DNA of 56,593 bases. It comes from Dehalococcoidia bacterium. GTDB taxonomy: Bacteria > Chloroflexota > Dehalococcoidia > UBA3495. The stretch lies in assembly GCA_030753265.1 (NCBI GenBank), contig JASMCQ010000089.1:1-56593 (forward strand), read 5' to 3'. The notes beneath the pieces are model-generated. The model saw nothing but the letters and a program-made list of their open reading frames with translations. It had not been told where the DNA came from and made no database searches. Numbering within the stretch: position 1 is the stretch's first letter; every line of letters begins with the position of its first letter. Made by a program: the position numbers and the translations under genes. Shown here one piece after another: positions 44,178-51,998 of the stretch.

Positions 44178-44405
44178 ATGAAATATCAATCGCTAATAAC
44201 AATCGAGCCGGGAAAACGTGGCGGCAAGCCCTGCATCAGGGGGTTGCGGATCACTGTTTATGATGTCCTGGAATACCTGGCGTCGGGAATGTCGGAAGAC
44301 CAGATCCTCGCGGACTTTCCCGACCTCAGGCGTGAGGACATCCGCGCGTGCCTCGCGTTCGCGGCCGATCGGGAACGAAAGTTTACATCTTCCCCTCCCT
44401 CATGA
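44178..44405 (+). CDS. DUF433 antitoxin
   Basis: 75-residue DUF433 protein with the pattern GGKPCIRGLRITVYDVLEYLASGMSEDQILADFPDL. DUF433 proteins act as antitoxins with DUF5615 or PIN-like toxins. The ATG at 44178 lies six bases after a promoter -10 box, so it is likely leaderless; an in-frame TTG at 44172 is less likely. It overlaps the next gene by four bases. Confidence 0.86.
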   Translation: MKYQSLITIEPGKRGGKPCIRGLRITVYDVLEYLASGMSEDQILADFPDLRREDIRACLAFAADRERKFTSSPPS

Positions 44406-44734
44406 GGCTTCTTTTGTACGAGAACCTGTCTCCAAAGTTGAAGGAATTCCTGTCAGACGTATATCCAGGAACCACCCATGTTCGGGACGTAGGACTTCAC
44501 GCTGCGCAAGATGAAGATGTTTGGCGCTACGCGGCGGAGCAAGGGCTTACCATCGTGTCCAAAGATTCTGACTTTCGCCAACGCAGTTTCCTTTTCGGGC
44601 ACCCTCCTAAGGTTATCTGGATACGCCTCGGGAACTGCTCGACGACGGAAGTCGAGGCGCTGCTTCGAACCCACTCTGAGAATTTGATTACGTTCGATCA
44701 GGATGAGCAGGGATCATTTCTGGCTTTAGGCTAA
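44402..44734 (+). CDS. DUF5615 PIN-like toxin
   Basis: 110-residue protein starting MRLLLYENLSPKLKEFLSD; the usual DENLSP motif of the family is here YENLSP, so the first acidic residue is replaced by Tyr. The PIN-like segment VSKDSDFRQRSFLFGHPPKVIWIRLGN is present. It overlaps the antitoxin by ATGA. It is a likely ribonuclease toxin. The altered first motif residue may reduce activity. Confidence 0.85.
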   Translation: MRLLLYENLSPKLKEFLSDVYPGTTHVRDVGLHAAQDEDVWRYAAEQGLTIVSKDSDFRQRSFLFGHPPKVIWIRLGNCSTTEVEALLRTHSENLITFDQDEQGSFLALG

Positions 44735-44850
44735 AGGAGATCAACTGCCGTCAACCACAAACAGTAACTCTGTCCAAGAACATTCGGAATTGCCGCGAAT
44801 TTGCGCGGCTATGAAGCAGCAAGCAGACCGCTGACTGCTGAAGGCTAACT

Positions 44851-45873
44851 ATGTGGCAGGTATACGGGCAGGACCACATATTCCGGCAGCTGGAGGCCAG
44901 CCTCAAACAGGGCCGAGCGGCCCACGCATACCTGCTGGTAGGCCCGCCACATGTGGGTAAGATGACCCTTGCCCTGAACCTGGCCCAGGGCGTAAATTGT
45001 CTGCGGGGCCCTGGAGAACCGTGCGGCGATTGCGGGCAATGCACCCGCATCTCCCGGGGTCACCACGCCGATCTTCGGGTTGTGGGCCTGGGCCATAGCG
45101 AAGAGGGAGAACCGGCCAGAACCGTAATCGGAATCGGCGATGTCCGAGAGGTGCTGAGGCAGGTTAACCTGAAGCCCTACGAGGGCGCCTGCACCGTTAT
45201 CATATTCGACCGGGCCGAACTGATGAGCGAGGATGCTGCTAACGCTCTGTTGAAAACCCTGGAGGAACCTCCTCCCCAGGTATTGATCCTGCTTTTAACG
45301 GCCGACGCGGAGGGAATCCTGCCCACCGTTCGGTCTCGCTGCCGCCCCCTGGTCCTCCTGCCAGTACCGAAGGATAGGATGGTCGAGACGCTGGTAAAGG
45401 AGCACCACACCAGCCCCGAAGAGGCCGAGCGGTTGGCCCGGCTGGCCCGGGGTTGCCCGGGCTGGGCCATCACGGCCCTGGCCGAAGGGGAAGAGGTGCT
45501 GGAGCGGCGCGAGGAGCAGCTGGAGCGGCTGAAAGAGACGTGCGAGTCCGGACTGAGCGCGCGCTTCAACTACGCCGGCGAGCTTGCCACATTGTTTTCC
45601 AAGGACCGGGACTCGGTCAAACAGCAGCTTTTCCTCTGGTTGCGGTGGTGGCGCGACCTGTTGCTGATAAAGGAAGGCGGCGAGGAGTACGTCCTCAACA
45701 TCGACCGGCAATCCGACCTGCGCCTGCAGGCGGCCCAGCTCACGTCGGTCCAAATCGTCCGCTTCGTCAAACGGCTGTTGGAGACACTGGAGGCCCTGGA
45801 TCGAAACGCTCGCGCCAGATTGGCGCTGGAGATGTTAATGCTGGATTTGCCGATCACAACGGTGAAAGCTTGA
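44851..45873 (+). CDS. holB: DNA polymerase III subunit delta'
   Basis: Clamp-loader subunit. The Walker-A-like sequence is GPPHVGKMTLALNLAQ (about 31-46), followed by a zinc module CLRGPGEPCGDCGQC and the ENALLKTLEEPP-type sensor region (AANALLKTLEEPPPQV). The arginine at DAEGILPTVRSRC is the SRC motif. It overlaps ricT by four bases. The neighbour order holB-ricT is a conserved arrangement. Confidence 0.93.
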   Translation: MWQVYGQDHIFRQLEASLKQGRAAHAYLLVGPPHVGKMTLALNLAQGVNCLRGPGEPCGDCGQCTRISRGHHADLRVVGLGHSEEGEPARTVIGIGDVREVLRQVNLKPYEGACTVIIFDRAELMSEDAANALLKTLEEPPPQVLILLLTADAEGILPTVRSRCRPLVLLPVPKDRMVETLVKEHHTSPEEAERLARLARGCPGWAITALAEGEEVLERREEQLERLKETCESGLSARFNYAGELATLFSKDRDSVKQQLFLWLRWWRDLLLIKEGGEEYVLNIDRQSDLRLQAAQLTSVQIVRFVKRLLETLEALDRNARARLALEMLMLDLPITTVKA

Positions 45874-46685
45874 GCCGGATAGTAGGGATTCGCTGGCGCC
45901 GCGCGGACCCCATCGTCTACGTCGATGCAGGTGAACTGGAATTGCACCGCAACAGCTACGTGGTAGTCCAGGCGGACAAGGGTCAGGAATTGGGCTGGGT
46001 CGTCCGCGAGCCCAACGACTTGGTCTGCAGCCAGCCCGAGGGAGAGCCCGGGGCAACGCTGGTGCGCAAGGCGACCTCGTCGGATTTTGGCCGCTTGCAA
46101 CAGATCAGGGAAATGGAGAGTGAAGCCTTCGATCTGGCCCGCGGCAAGGTCCGCGACCTGCGCCTGGCAATGAAGATCATCGAAACCCACTACACCTTCG
46201 ATCGCACCCGCCTCAAGATAACCTTTGGCGCCGAGGGGCGGGTGGACTTTCGCCCCCTTCTCCGCGAGCTGGGCTCGGCGTTGCGCTGCCGGGTCGAGTT
46301 GCGGCAAGTGGGTGAACGGGATGTCGCCAAAGCGGCGGGCGGGCTGGGACGCTGTGGCCGCGGCCTGTGCTGCAGCGCCTGGCTGACCAGGTTCGACGCC
46401 ATATCCGTGCGCATGGCCAAAGAGCAGGCCCTGCCGATCAGCGCCGAGGGCCTGGCCGGCGGCTGTGGCCGGCTACGCTGCTGCCTGAGATTCGAGTACG
46501 AGCAGTACCGGCAGATCAACCGGGCCTTCCCCCGCATCGGCGAGGAGGTGGGCACACCCAAGGGGCTGGCCACGGTCATCGTGGGCCACCGGCTCCACGA
46601 GTCAGTCTCCGTGCGCTACTCCGACGACCGGGTACTGGAGTGGCCCCTGGCCCAACTGGAACGCCACGCACCTTCCAAGAACTAG
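45870..46685 (+). CDS. ricT: PSP1-domain protein (RicT/YaaT-like)
   Basis: 271-residue PSP1 protein. The Cys sets GRCGRGLCCSAWL and GGCGRLRCCLRFEYEQY hold the cysteines that bind an iron-sulfur cluster in the RicAFT complex, which aids RNase Y processing in Bacillus. The start is placed at TTG 45870, overlapping the holB stop in the pattern TTGA with GGTGA before it; the open frame extends far upstream through holB without coding meaning. No ricA or ricF is in the window. Confidence 0.85.
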   Translation: MSRIVGIRWRRADPIVYVDAGELELHRNSYVVVQADKGQELGWVVREPNDLVCSQPEGEPGATLVRKATSSDFGRLQQIREMESEAFDLARGKVRDLRLAMKIIETHYTFDRTRLKITFGAEGRVDFRPLLRELGSALRCRVELRQVGERDVAKAAGGLGRCGRGLCCSAWLTRFDAISVRMAKEQALPISAEGLAGGCGRLRCCLRFEYEQYRQINRAFPRIGEEVGTPKGLATVIVGHRLHESVSVRYSDDRVLEWPLAQLERHAPSKN

Positions 46686-46815
46686 TACCCACCAGCATAA
46701 TTCAGCGTTAGATTGATTCGTATCTGTTGCGGTAATTCTCAGCTTCAGTCATTGCGACTCGTCTTTTCGCCAAACCTTCTTTGACATTTGGCCCGCTACC
46801 GAGGGTCCCGGCGAG

Positions 46816-47085
46816 TGTAGACCGTCAGCGATAATGGGACACATTGGGGGGTAAGAAAACCCGAGAGAATGGAGGTGGCGTGAGTTCCTGGAACGAAGGT
46901 ACATTACTTCCAGAAAGGAGCAGATGTGTCCGAGTCAGTAATCAGCAAAGACACCGCCGTCAGGGTGAAGGCTCAGACTATCGACAGGCCAAGGCTTCAT
47001 AACCGGACCCTCAGGGAGTTCACCCAGGCTCTACCGCACACCTGATCTCTCGGGTCCCAATGTGTCCCATTTGTGCTGGTTGCCA
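46816..47085. mobile_element. IS481-like derivative with internal deletion, 270 bp
   Basis: The left end starts TGTAGACCGTCAGCGATAAT and continues GGGACACATTGGGG; the right end, read inward, starts TGGCAACCAGCAC and continues AAATGGGACACATTGGG. They share ATGGGACACATTGGG as terminal inverted repeat. The left end is repeated at 56496-56593 and the right end at 54811-54901. Between the ends lies a 39-codon frame that joins what appear to be the start and end of the transposase. The element sits after ricT. Confidence 0.78.
46926..47045 (+). CDS. Mini-ORF, fused transposase ends
   Basis: GTG start at 46926, with AAAGGAG six bases before, and 39 codons to TGA 47043-47045. Residues 1-19 read (M)SESVISKDTAVRVKAQTI, resembling a transposase N-terminus, and the rest ends LHNRTLREFTQALPHT, matching HNQVLREFTQALPHP encoded at the orphan right end at 54811. 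So the deletion seems to have joined N- and C-termini in frame. Whether the peptide is made is unknown. Confidence 0.45.
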   Translation: MSESVISKDTAVRVKAQTIDRPRLHNRTLREFTQALPHT

Positions 47086-47117
47086 ACACTACGGAGGGTG
47101 GGTTCAGCGGTGTCAGC

Positions 47118-47300
47118 ATGGAATTCGAGGTCCTATAGTCTACGGAAGACGAGGACTGCTACGTCATCACCCTGTCTTTCCGGTTCCAAGGTGATTGCGC
47201 CGGGACGCTCTGGCGAGGGAAGTTCCGCTTCGAGAAGGAAGGGGCAATCTCCCGCTACCAGGTGCTCGGCCTGGCCAGGCCGCCTACATCTTCATGCGGT
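47118..47300 (+). pseudogene. Degraded gene fragment
   Basis: A frame beginning ATG 47118 has an early TAG at codon 7, then continues with coding-like STEDEDCYVITLSFRF and GKFRFEKEGAISRY. A later shift would join a frame ending LKPEDKLAFIMRP near 47410. It is probably the remains of a hypothetical gene cut by the neighbouring IS element and overtaken by the lipoprotein gene. Confidence 0.4.
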
Positions 47301-47433
47301 GGCCGTTCTCCGGGTATCCCCCTGCCTACAGCCGCCGGACTCGGGTAGGAGCACTTTGGAACGTGGCTTCAGAGCTGAAGCCGGAAGACAAGTTAGCCTT
47401 CATCATGCGCCCGACCAGCCACCGAGGCTGCTG

Positions 47434-48333
47434 ATGGTCTTTCTGGCAGCCACGTTGGTGCTCTTGGCTACGGCGGCCTGTGGTGGCCCTGGCACACTAG
47501 TCCCTACCGCTACTCCCCCGCCGCCGACGACACTCAAAAGCGGCTGGATCGCCTTCGATTCCACCCGGAACGGAAACTACGAGGTCTACGTAATGAACGC
47601 TGACGGCTCAGGCCAGACCAACCTGACCAACCACGTGGGCAATGACAGTGCGCCTTCGTGGTCTCCTGACGGTGCCAGGATCGCTTTTTACTCTCTACGG
47701 GACAGCTCATACCAAATATACGTAATGAACACCGATGGCTCCAGCCAGACCAGGTTGACCAGCGATCCACAGAAATACTATCAGTTACCTGCGTGGTCTC
47801 CTGACGGCACAAGGATCGCTTTCGCCTCCACCAGGCCCGACAATGGCGAGATATACGTGATGGGCATCGATGGCTCCGGCGAGACCAACCTTACCAACCA
47901 CCCTGCTTGGGACTCGGACCCGGCCTGGTCTCTTGACGGCGCTATGATCGCCTTCTCGTCCTTCCGGCGCGGCAGCTGGGCGATATACGTGATGAACGTT
48001 GACGGTTCCGACCAGACCAGGCTCACTAACAACCCGGGCGGAGATCTAGACCCCGACTGGTCCCCAGACGGCGATAAGATCGCCTTCTATTCCTGGCGGG
48101 ATGACAACTACGACATATACGTGATGAACACCAACGGCTCCGAGGTCCGGAGGCTGACCGACGACCCAGAGTGGGATAGGTGGCCGTCATGGTCGCCCGA
48201 CGGTTCCAGGATCGCCTTCACTTCCGGCCGGGACGGCAACAGTGATATCTACGTGATGAGCGCGGATGGGTCCAATCAGGTCAATATCACGAACTCTACC
48301 TCTCGGGAGTTTTCACCAGATTGGCGGCCGTAG
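47434..48333 (+). CDS. Lipoprotein with PD40/TolB-like beta-propeller
   Basis: 299 residues. The start at ATG 47434, with GAGG six bases upstream, gives a signal peptide MVFLAATLVLLATAACGG with a lipobox cysteine. Six repeats follow, each about 43 residues, with the pattern IAFxSxRxGxYxIYVMNxDGSxQTxLTNxP and WSPDGxxIAF, the PD40/WD40-like blades of TolB-type propellers. The longer open frame upstream is not coding. It is probably a cell-surface binding protein; ligand unknown. Confidence 0.87.
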   Translation: MVFLAATLVLLATAACGGPGTLVPTATPPPPTTLKSGWIAFDSTRNGNYEVYVMNADGSGQTNLTNHVGNDSAPSWSPDGARIAFYSLRDSSYQIYVMNTDGSSQTRLTSDPQKYYQLPAWSPDGTRIAFASTRPDNGEIYVMGIDGSGETNLTNHPAWDSDPAWSLDGAMIAFSSFRRGSWAIYVMNVDGSDQTRLTNNPGGDLDPDWSPDGDKIAFYSWRDDNYDIYVMNTNGSEVRRLTDDPEWDRWPSWSPDGSRIAFTSGRDGNSDIYVMSADGSNQVNITNSTSREFSPDWRP

Positions 48334-48571
48334 TGGAGGATTGAGCCTGGCGAGATTGTATCCCGCGGGGCTAGCTCGTGGCAGCAGGGCCTGCGAACGG
48401 CTACGGCACCTGTGGAGAAATAGAACCAGTCCGCCGATCCCCACTGTTCGTCAAGGGACCAGCGGCCCGTCACCAAGGGGTTAGTCCCACCCGGCAGACC
48501 AACTGTACCGACCGGTCACACGGGCGGGCAAGGGGCGGAGCAGAAAGGCTCCAACCAGGAAGGAGGCAGCA

Positions 48572-49261
48572 ATGATAGAAACGACTAAGGACAGACTGGC
48601 CAGGCTCCCTTTCAAGTGGCCCTGGGCGGATGAGGTGGAGCACCTGCGCCGGGAGGTCCTCTCCCAAAAGGACTACGACCCGGCCACGTTGTTCGTGTTC
48701 GGGCAGATCATGGTGCAGTCGCTGCTGGCGCTGCTCAGGGTGGTGGAGGGCGAGTTCGGGGAGCAGGGACAGAAAGTGTGTGTAGCCACGTTGAAGCAGA
48801 CGGGATACCAGGTGGCCTCCCAGTGTTTTGAAGGGGTTGAGCGCCCGGAGGACGTGAGCGATTCCGAACTCGCTTCCCTGCTGATGACGCTGATAAATGG
48901 GGTATGGTATGCCTCGCCGGAGGAGGCCGGGGTCAACGAGGACGAGCAGGGCTTTTGGTGCGACATCCTGTGGTGCCCGGTGGGGAAGACGTTCAGCCGA
49001 TTCGACTGCCGCATTCACCGCTATTTCGGCGACGGTGCTTTCCGGGCGGCCATGGACAAGTTTGGCATGGCCAAGTTCACCACGGTGCTGGAGTCCCTGA
49101 TCCCAGCAGGATCAAACCGCTGCCGCTTCCGCTGGCAGGTGAGGCAACCGGACGAGCCCAACATCTGGGCGGCCCACAGCCGGGCGCTGGAGGAAAAGGC
49201 CCTCCGCCGCGCCGGGGGAGAGGCAGGGCAGGACCGGGGCTCCACCTCTTCGGTCCATTAG
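48572..49261 (+). CDS. Hypothetical protein, possibly ATC-hydrolase-like
   Basis: 229 residues with a good ribosome binding site (GAAGGAGG). The middle segment WCDILWCPVGKTFSRFDCRIHRYFGDGAFRAA resembles the L-2-amino-thiazoline-4-carboxylic acid hydrolase superfamily, where Cys and His residues in the same region are conserved; this is a loose resemblance. No membrane segment or signal peptide. Flanking genes give no hint of pathway. Function is not assigned. Confidence 0.5.
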   Translation: MIETTKDRLARLPFKWPWADEVEHLRREVLSQKDYDPATLFVFGQIMVQSLLALLRVVEGEFGEQGQKVCVATLKQTGYQVASQCFEGVERPEDVSDSELASLLMTLINGVWYASPEEAGVNEDEQGFWCDILWCPVGKTFSRFDCRIHRYFGDGAFRAAMDKFGMAKFTTVLESLIPAGSNRCRFRWQVRQPDEPNIWAAHSRALEEKALRRAGGEAGQDRGSTSSVH

Positions 49262-49846
49262 CCCCAGCAGGTGACACCCGGAGGTGCGATGCTTAATATA
49301 CCTGGGCAGATGTCAAGGGCGGAGCCGCCAACTAGCGGCAGGAGGAAACACCAAGCTTGGAAGGCCCCTGGTTCACGCTGGAGCTTTCCTTTTTGCCGTG
49401 AAGTCATTTGATGGTTACGGCGCATTGCTATCTGTCATTCATTACGATACAGGCACGGGAGTTTGCTGGGCAATGTGATTAAGCAGGTCAACAGTGGTCG
49501 TCAGTGCCGACGTAGCTTGCGAGTTCGTGATTACTGCCATCCTGTGAATAGCGTTCCTTCCAGTCAGACGAGCACCGTTCAGACTGTCCGGCCATGATCT
49601 CGCATCCCAAATGCGACTGCCTTGCCTTCGTAGGGGCCTTTCCTCCTGCCACGAGCCTCACTTAAGCACCGGTTTCGGTTTGCAGCCACGACCTACCTCC
49701 CCGGATAGGGGACCCACGGATGCCCCTTGTGCCGCATCTCGATCTGCCTTTTACTGAAATCAAGCCGTCAGGGGTACCTACCAACGTAACCAGAGAATCG
49801 CTAAGCCAGGCCGGGGGTCTACCCCTAACCCGGAGTCCCATCTCCG
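49262..49846. other. Gap with 85-bp direct repeat
   Basis: 585 bp after the hypothetical gene. Its last part (49761-49846) is repeated, at about 70 percent identity by eye, at 50188-50275, both with GGGTAC(C)..ACCA and AGCCxxGCCGGGGGTCT. No convincing protein frame is seen in the rest. Confidence 0.45.
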
Positions 49847-50086
49847 CTACACCGGAGGCGGAGGCCCATAGCCAATACTACGGGTTTGCAATCGCCTACA
49901 GCGCTGGCAGTAACCGCTTTCCGTGCTTTTGAAAAACCGATCGGACTCCCAATGGTACACTTCGTGACGAACTCTGTGGCCTTGGCTATCGCATCGTCGA
50001 CAAATACGAGTTTGCGCACACGCTGTTTCAAAATCGTAGACCCAGGTGCCTTGGTGCCATGCAACTTTGCACCGCAGGTTCAACAT
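49847..50086 (-). CDS. Small zinc-ribbon-like protein
   Basis: 79-residue protein. The start ATG 50086 has AGGAGG six bases before it. Cysteines and histidines fall as LRCKVAWHQ, CAQTRICRRCDSQ, RHEVYHW and GYCQRCRR, a paired-CxxC pattern expected for a zinc-binding fold. Similar small proteins have WxYxxxxxCxQxRxCxxCG repeats. The role is unknown, and the codon bias is weaker than in core genes. Confidence 0.6.
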   Translation of the reverse strand: MLNLRCKVAWHQGTWVYDFETACAQTRICRRCDSQGHRVRHEVYHWESDRFFKSTESGYCQRCRRLQTRSIGYGPPPPV

Positions 50087-50471
50087 ACAACTCCTCCTGC
50101 TCAATCAAGCCAGTGAGGTGAATAGTTGCTGATTTGGGATCGTGCTTTGGCTGACGCGCTCTCAGTTGTCACAGGGCCTTGTGGAGAAAAAAAAGTCGTC
50201 ACGGGTACCCACCATCGTCTCGGGGACTCAGCTAAGCCATGCCGGGGGTCTGCCCCTGCGCCGGAGTTCCGTCTCAGAAAAACTTGAGTGTGAAATTTTG
50301 GATTCGCCGTTTGAGCCTCGTCCCCTTCTGGATGAAATGCTGGCTACGACCCCACCCATACCTCTCTCCAGTAGTCGGGTCCCCTATCGGGGTGTACCCC
50401 TTCCGTCAAGCAACCCTCTCGAAATAGAATAATAGGGCCATCACCCTTCGGGGTATTGGTTTCGACAGCCC
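50087..50471. other. Gap with second repeat copy
   Basis: 385 bp. The segment 50188-50275 is the second copy of the 85-bp repeat from 49761-49846. The rest includes GGGTCCCCTATCGGGGTGTACCCC (hairpin-like, about 50378-50401) and ends next to the terminator at 50468. No coding frame is supported. Confidence 0.45.
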
Positions 50472-50498
50472 CTAGCTCTTCGGAGTTAGGGGCCTTTT
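50468..50498 (+). terminator. Rho-independent-type hairpin
   Basis: The stem GCCCCTAGCTC / GAGTTAGGGGC with a TTCG loop (50468-50493) and one G-T mismatch or wobble, followed by CTTTTC. It is oriented as a plus-strand terminator, yet it overlaps the 3' end of a minus-strand gene, and no plus-strand gene lies nearby to be ended. Confidence 0.6.
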
Positions 50499-50681
50499 CA
50501 TGTAGCGCCGTCTCTTCGGCACTTTCTTCTTCCGAAACAGACCTTCCAAGGCCATCACTACCAATTTGGTGTTGGCCGGTGAATGCCTCCCAGCATCCCA
50601 CCCCGCCACAGAGTCACGGTGTACTGCTAGCTCATCCGCAATGGCAGCCAGTGTCCACCCCGTCGCCTTTAACTTCCCCAA
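50472..50681 (-). CDS. Small helix-turn-helix protein
   Basis: 69-residue protein. The segment KATGWTLAAIADELAVHRDSVAGWDAG is a helix-turn-helix (AIADELAVHRDSV), followed by a basic tail with RKKKVPKRRRY. The start is TTG 50681 with AGGAG five bases before. It is probably a DNA-binding protein, perhaps a relic of a mobile element or a phage-type regulator. Its last codons form part of the terminator-like hairpin at 50468-50493. Confidence 0.6.
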   Translation of the reverse strand: MGKLKATGWTLAAIADELAVHRDSVAGWDAGRHSPANTKLVVMALEGLFRKKKVPKRRRYMKRPLTPKS

Positions 50682-50717
50682 AATCTCCTGTACAGGTCAG
50701 ATCAGAATGGTGCCGGC

Positions 50718-51713
50718 TCAGATGGGGAGCTTCTGGTATATCTGGACCCGGTGCCGGTAGCCGTCCACGACAAATACCATACCGTCCTCGTCCACCTGTA
50801 CCGAAAATGGCCGGTAGAAGCGCATCTTTGGCTCTATGTTCTGGGTGGCTAGGTTCAGCTTTTCTTCCACCAGCGGGCTGGCGTCAAGGTAGGTTCTGGC
50901 CCATTTGGACAGACCGGAGTGGCCGATGAGCGTGTCTTTGTAGTTGCCTTTCGAATCAAACACCTGTACCCGGTCGTTCATCCAGTCGCATACGTAGATG
51001 TCCCCTCCGGCATCCACAGTGATCCCGTTGGGGCGATTAAACTCGCCTTCACTCGAGCCAGAGCTTCCAAAAGCCGTCAGGAACCGTCCCTCCGGGCTGA
51101 ACTTCTGCACCCGGTCGTTCCGCCAGTCGGTGACATACACGTCGCCTTCCCGGTCGATGGCGATGCCCCAAGGCATGTTGAACTGGCCCTCACCGCCGCC
51201 GAAGCTGCCCCATTGGGTCAAGAACCGGCCCCGCGGCGTGAACACCTGGACCCGGTGGTTGAGCGCGTCCACCACGAAAAGGTTGCCTCCTGAATCGAAT
51301 GCGACGCCCGAGGGCCGGTCCATCTGCCCGTCGCCGGCGCCATAATGGCCAAAGCGATGAAGGAAACGGCACTCCCCATCGAAGATGGTGATTCGGTGGC
51401 AGTGCTCATCCGACAGGGCCAGCTCACCCTTGTGGTTGAAGGCTATATCGGTAACCCAAATAAACTCGCCTTCCCCCTCGCCCAAGGCGCCGAACTCACC
51501 GACATATGCACCCTCTTTGGTGCATTTGGTTATCCGCACTGCGTCCGGCTGATTGGGGTTGGCCCGGTTGGCCACGTACACCAGGCCGTCCGGGCCCAGG
51601 GCGACGGCAACGGGGTTGCTAAATCCGGCTCCTCCCAACGACAGTAGGCCGAACACGTCGTGATACCGGTACAGGCCGCGCACAGATGTGGGTTGTTGCG
51701 TTTGGGTGGTCAT
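50718..51713 (-). CDS. NHL-repeat beta-propeller protein
   Basis: 331-residue protein with about six NHL repeats: blades carry GFSNPVAVALGPDGLVYVANRA, FNMPWGIAIDREGDVYVTDW and FNRPNGITVDAGGDIYVCDW, with HRVQVF or DRVQKF at the ends. The start ATG 51713 is preceded by GGAGG. It has no signal peptide, unlike the lipoprotein at 20869. It lies downstream of the DUF1800 and DUF1501 genes on the same strand. Confidence 0.87.
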   Translation of the reverse strand: MTTQTQQPTSVRGLYRYHDVFGLLSLGGAGFSNPVAVALGPDGLVYVANRANPNQPDAVRITKCTKEGAYVGEFGALGEGEGEFIWVTDIAFNHKGELALSDEHCHRITIFDGECRFLHRFGHYGAGDGQMDRPSGVAFDSGGNLFVVDALNHRVQVFTPRGRFLTQWGSFGGGEGQFNMPWGIAIDREGDVYVTDWRNDRVQKFSPEGRFLTAFGSSGSSEGEFNRPNGITVDAGGDIYVCDWMNDRVQVFDSKGNYKDTLIGHSGLSKWARTYLDASPLVEEKLNLATQNIEPKMRFYRPFSVQVDEDGMVFVVDGYRHRVQIYQKLPI

Positions 51714-51998
51714 TTTCTCCTCCGAAACGCTCCCCGGCCTAGCTGGCAATAAACCTACCCTGGGGCCGGGTTGCTCGTACTCCGTCGATTTACTCGGCAA
51801 ACGCCGGTCGCAGTGCCTCCGCCCCGAAGGGCGAGGATCGGGCCTGAGCCGCTCCGCCTTCTTTCTGCGGGACGTGGTGCCGGCGTCTCCCCCATAGGGA
51901 TGGGCGGCGATCTTCACGTCTCCTGGCGCTCCAGCGCAATCGCCGCAGCGGGGATGGGCTTCGATCCAATGGCACCCCATCCTCGTTCCCAACTGGGC

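Noticed and set aside
45453..45869. Long N-terminal extension of the ricT frame
   Set aside because: It lies within holB in another frame and reads as Arg/Gly-rich nonsense; ricT similarity begins near 45870.
47062..47433. N-terminal extension of the PD40 lipoprotein frame
   Set aside because: It crosses IS-derived sequence and a decayed gene; the signal peptide begins at 47434.
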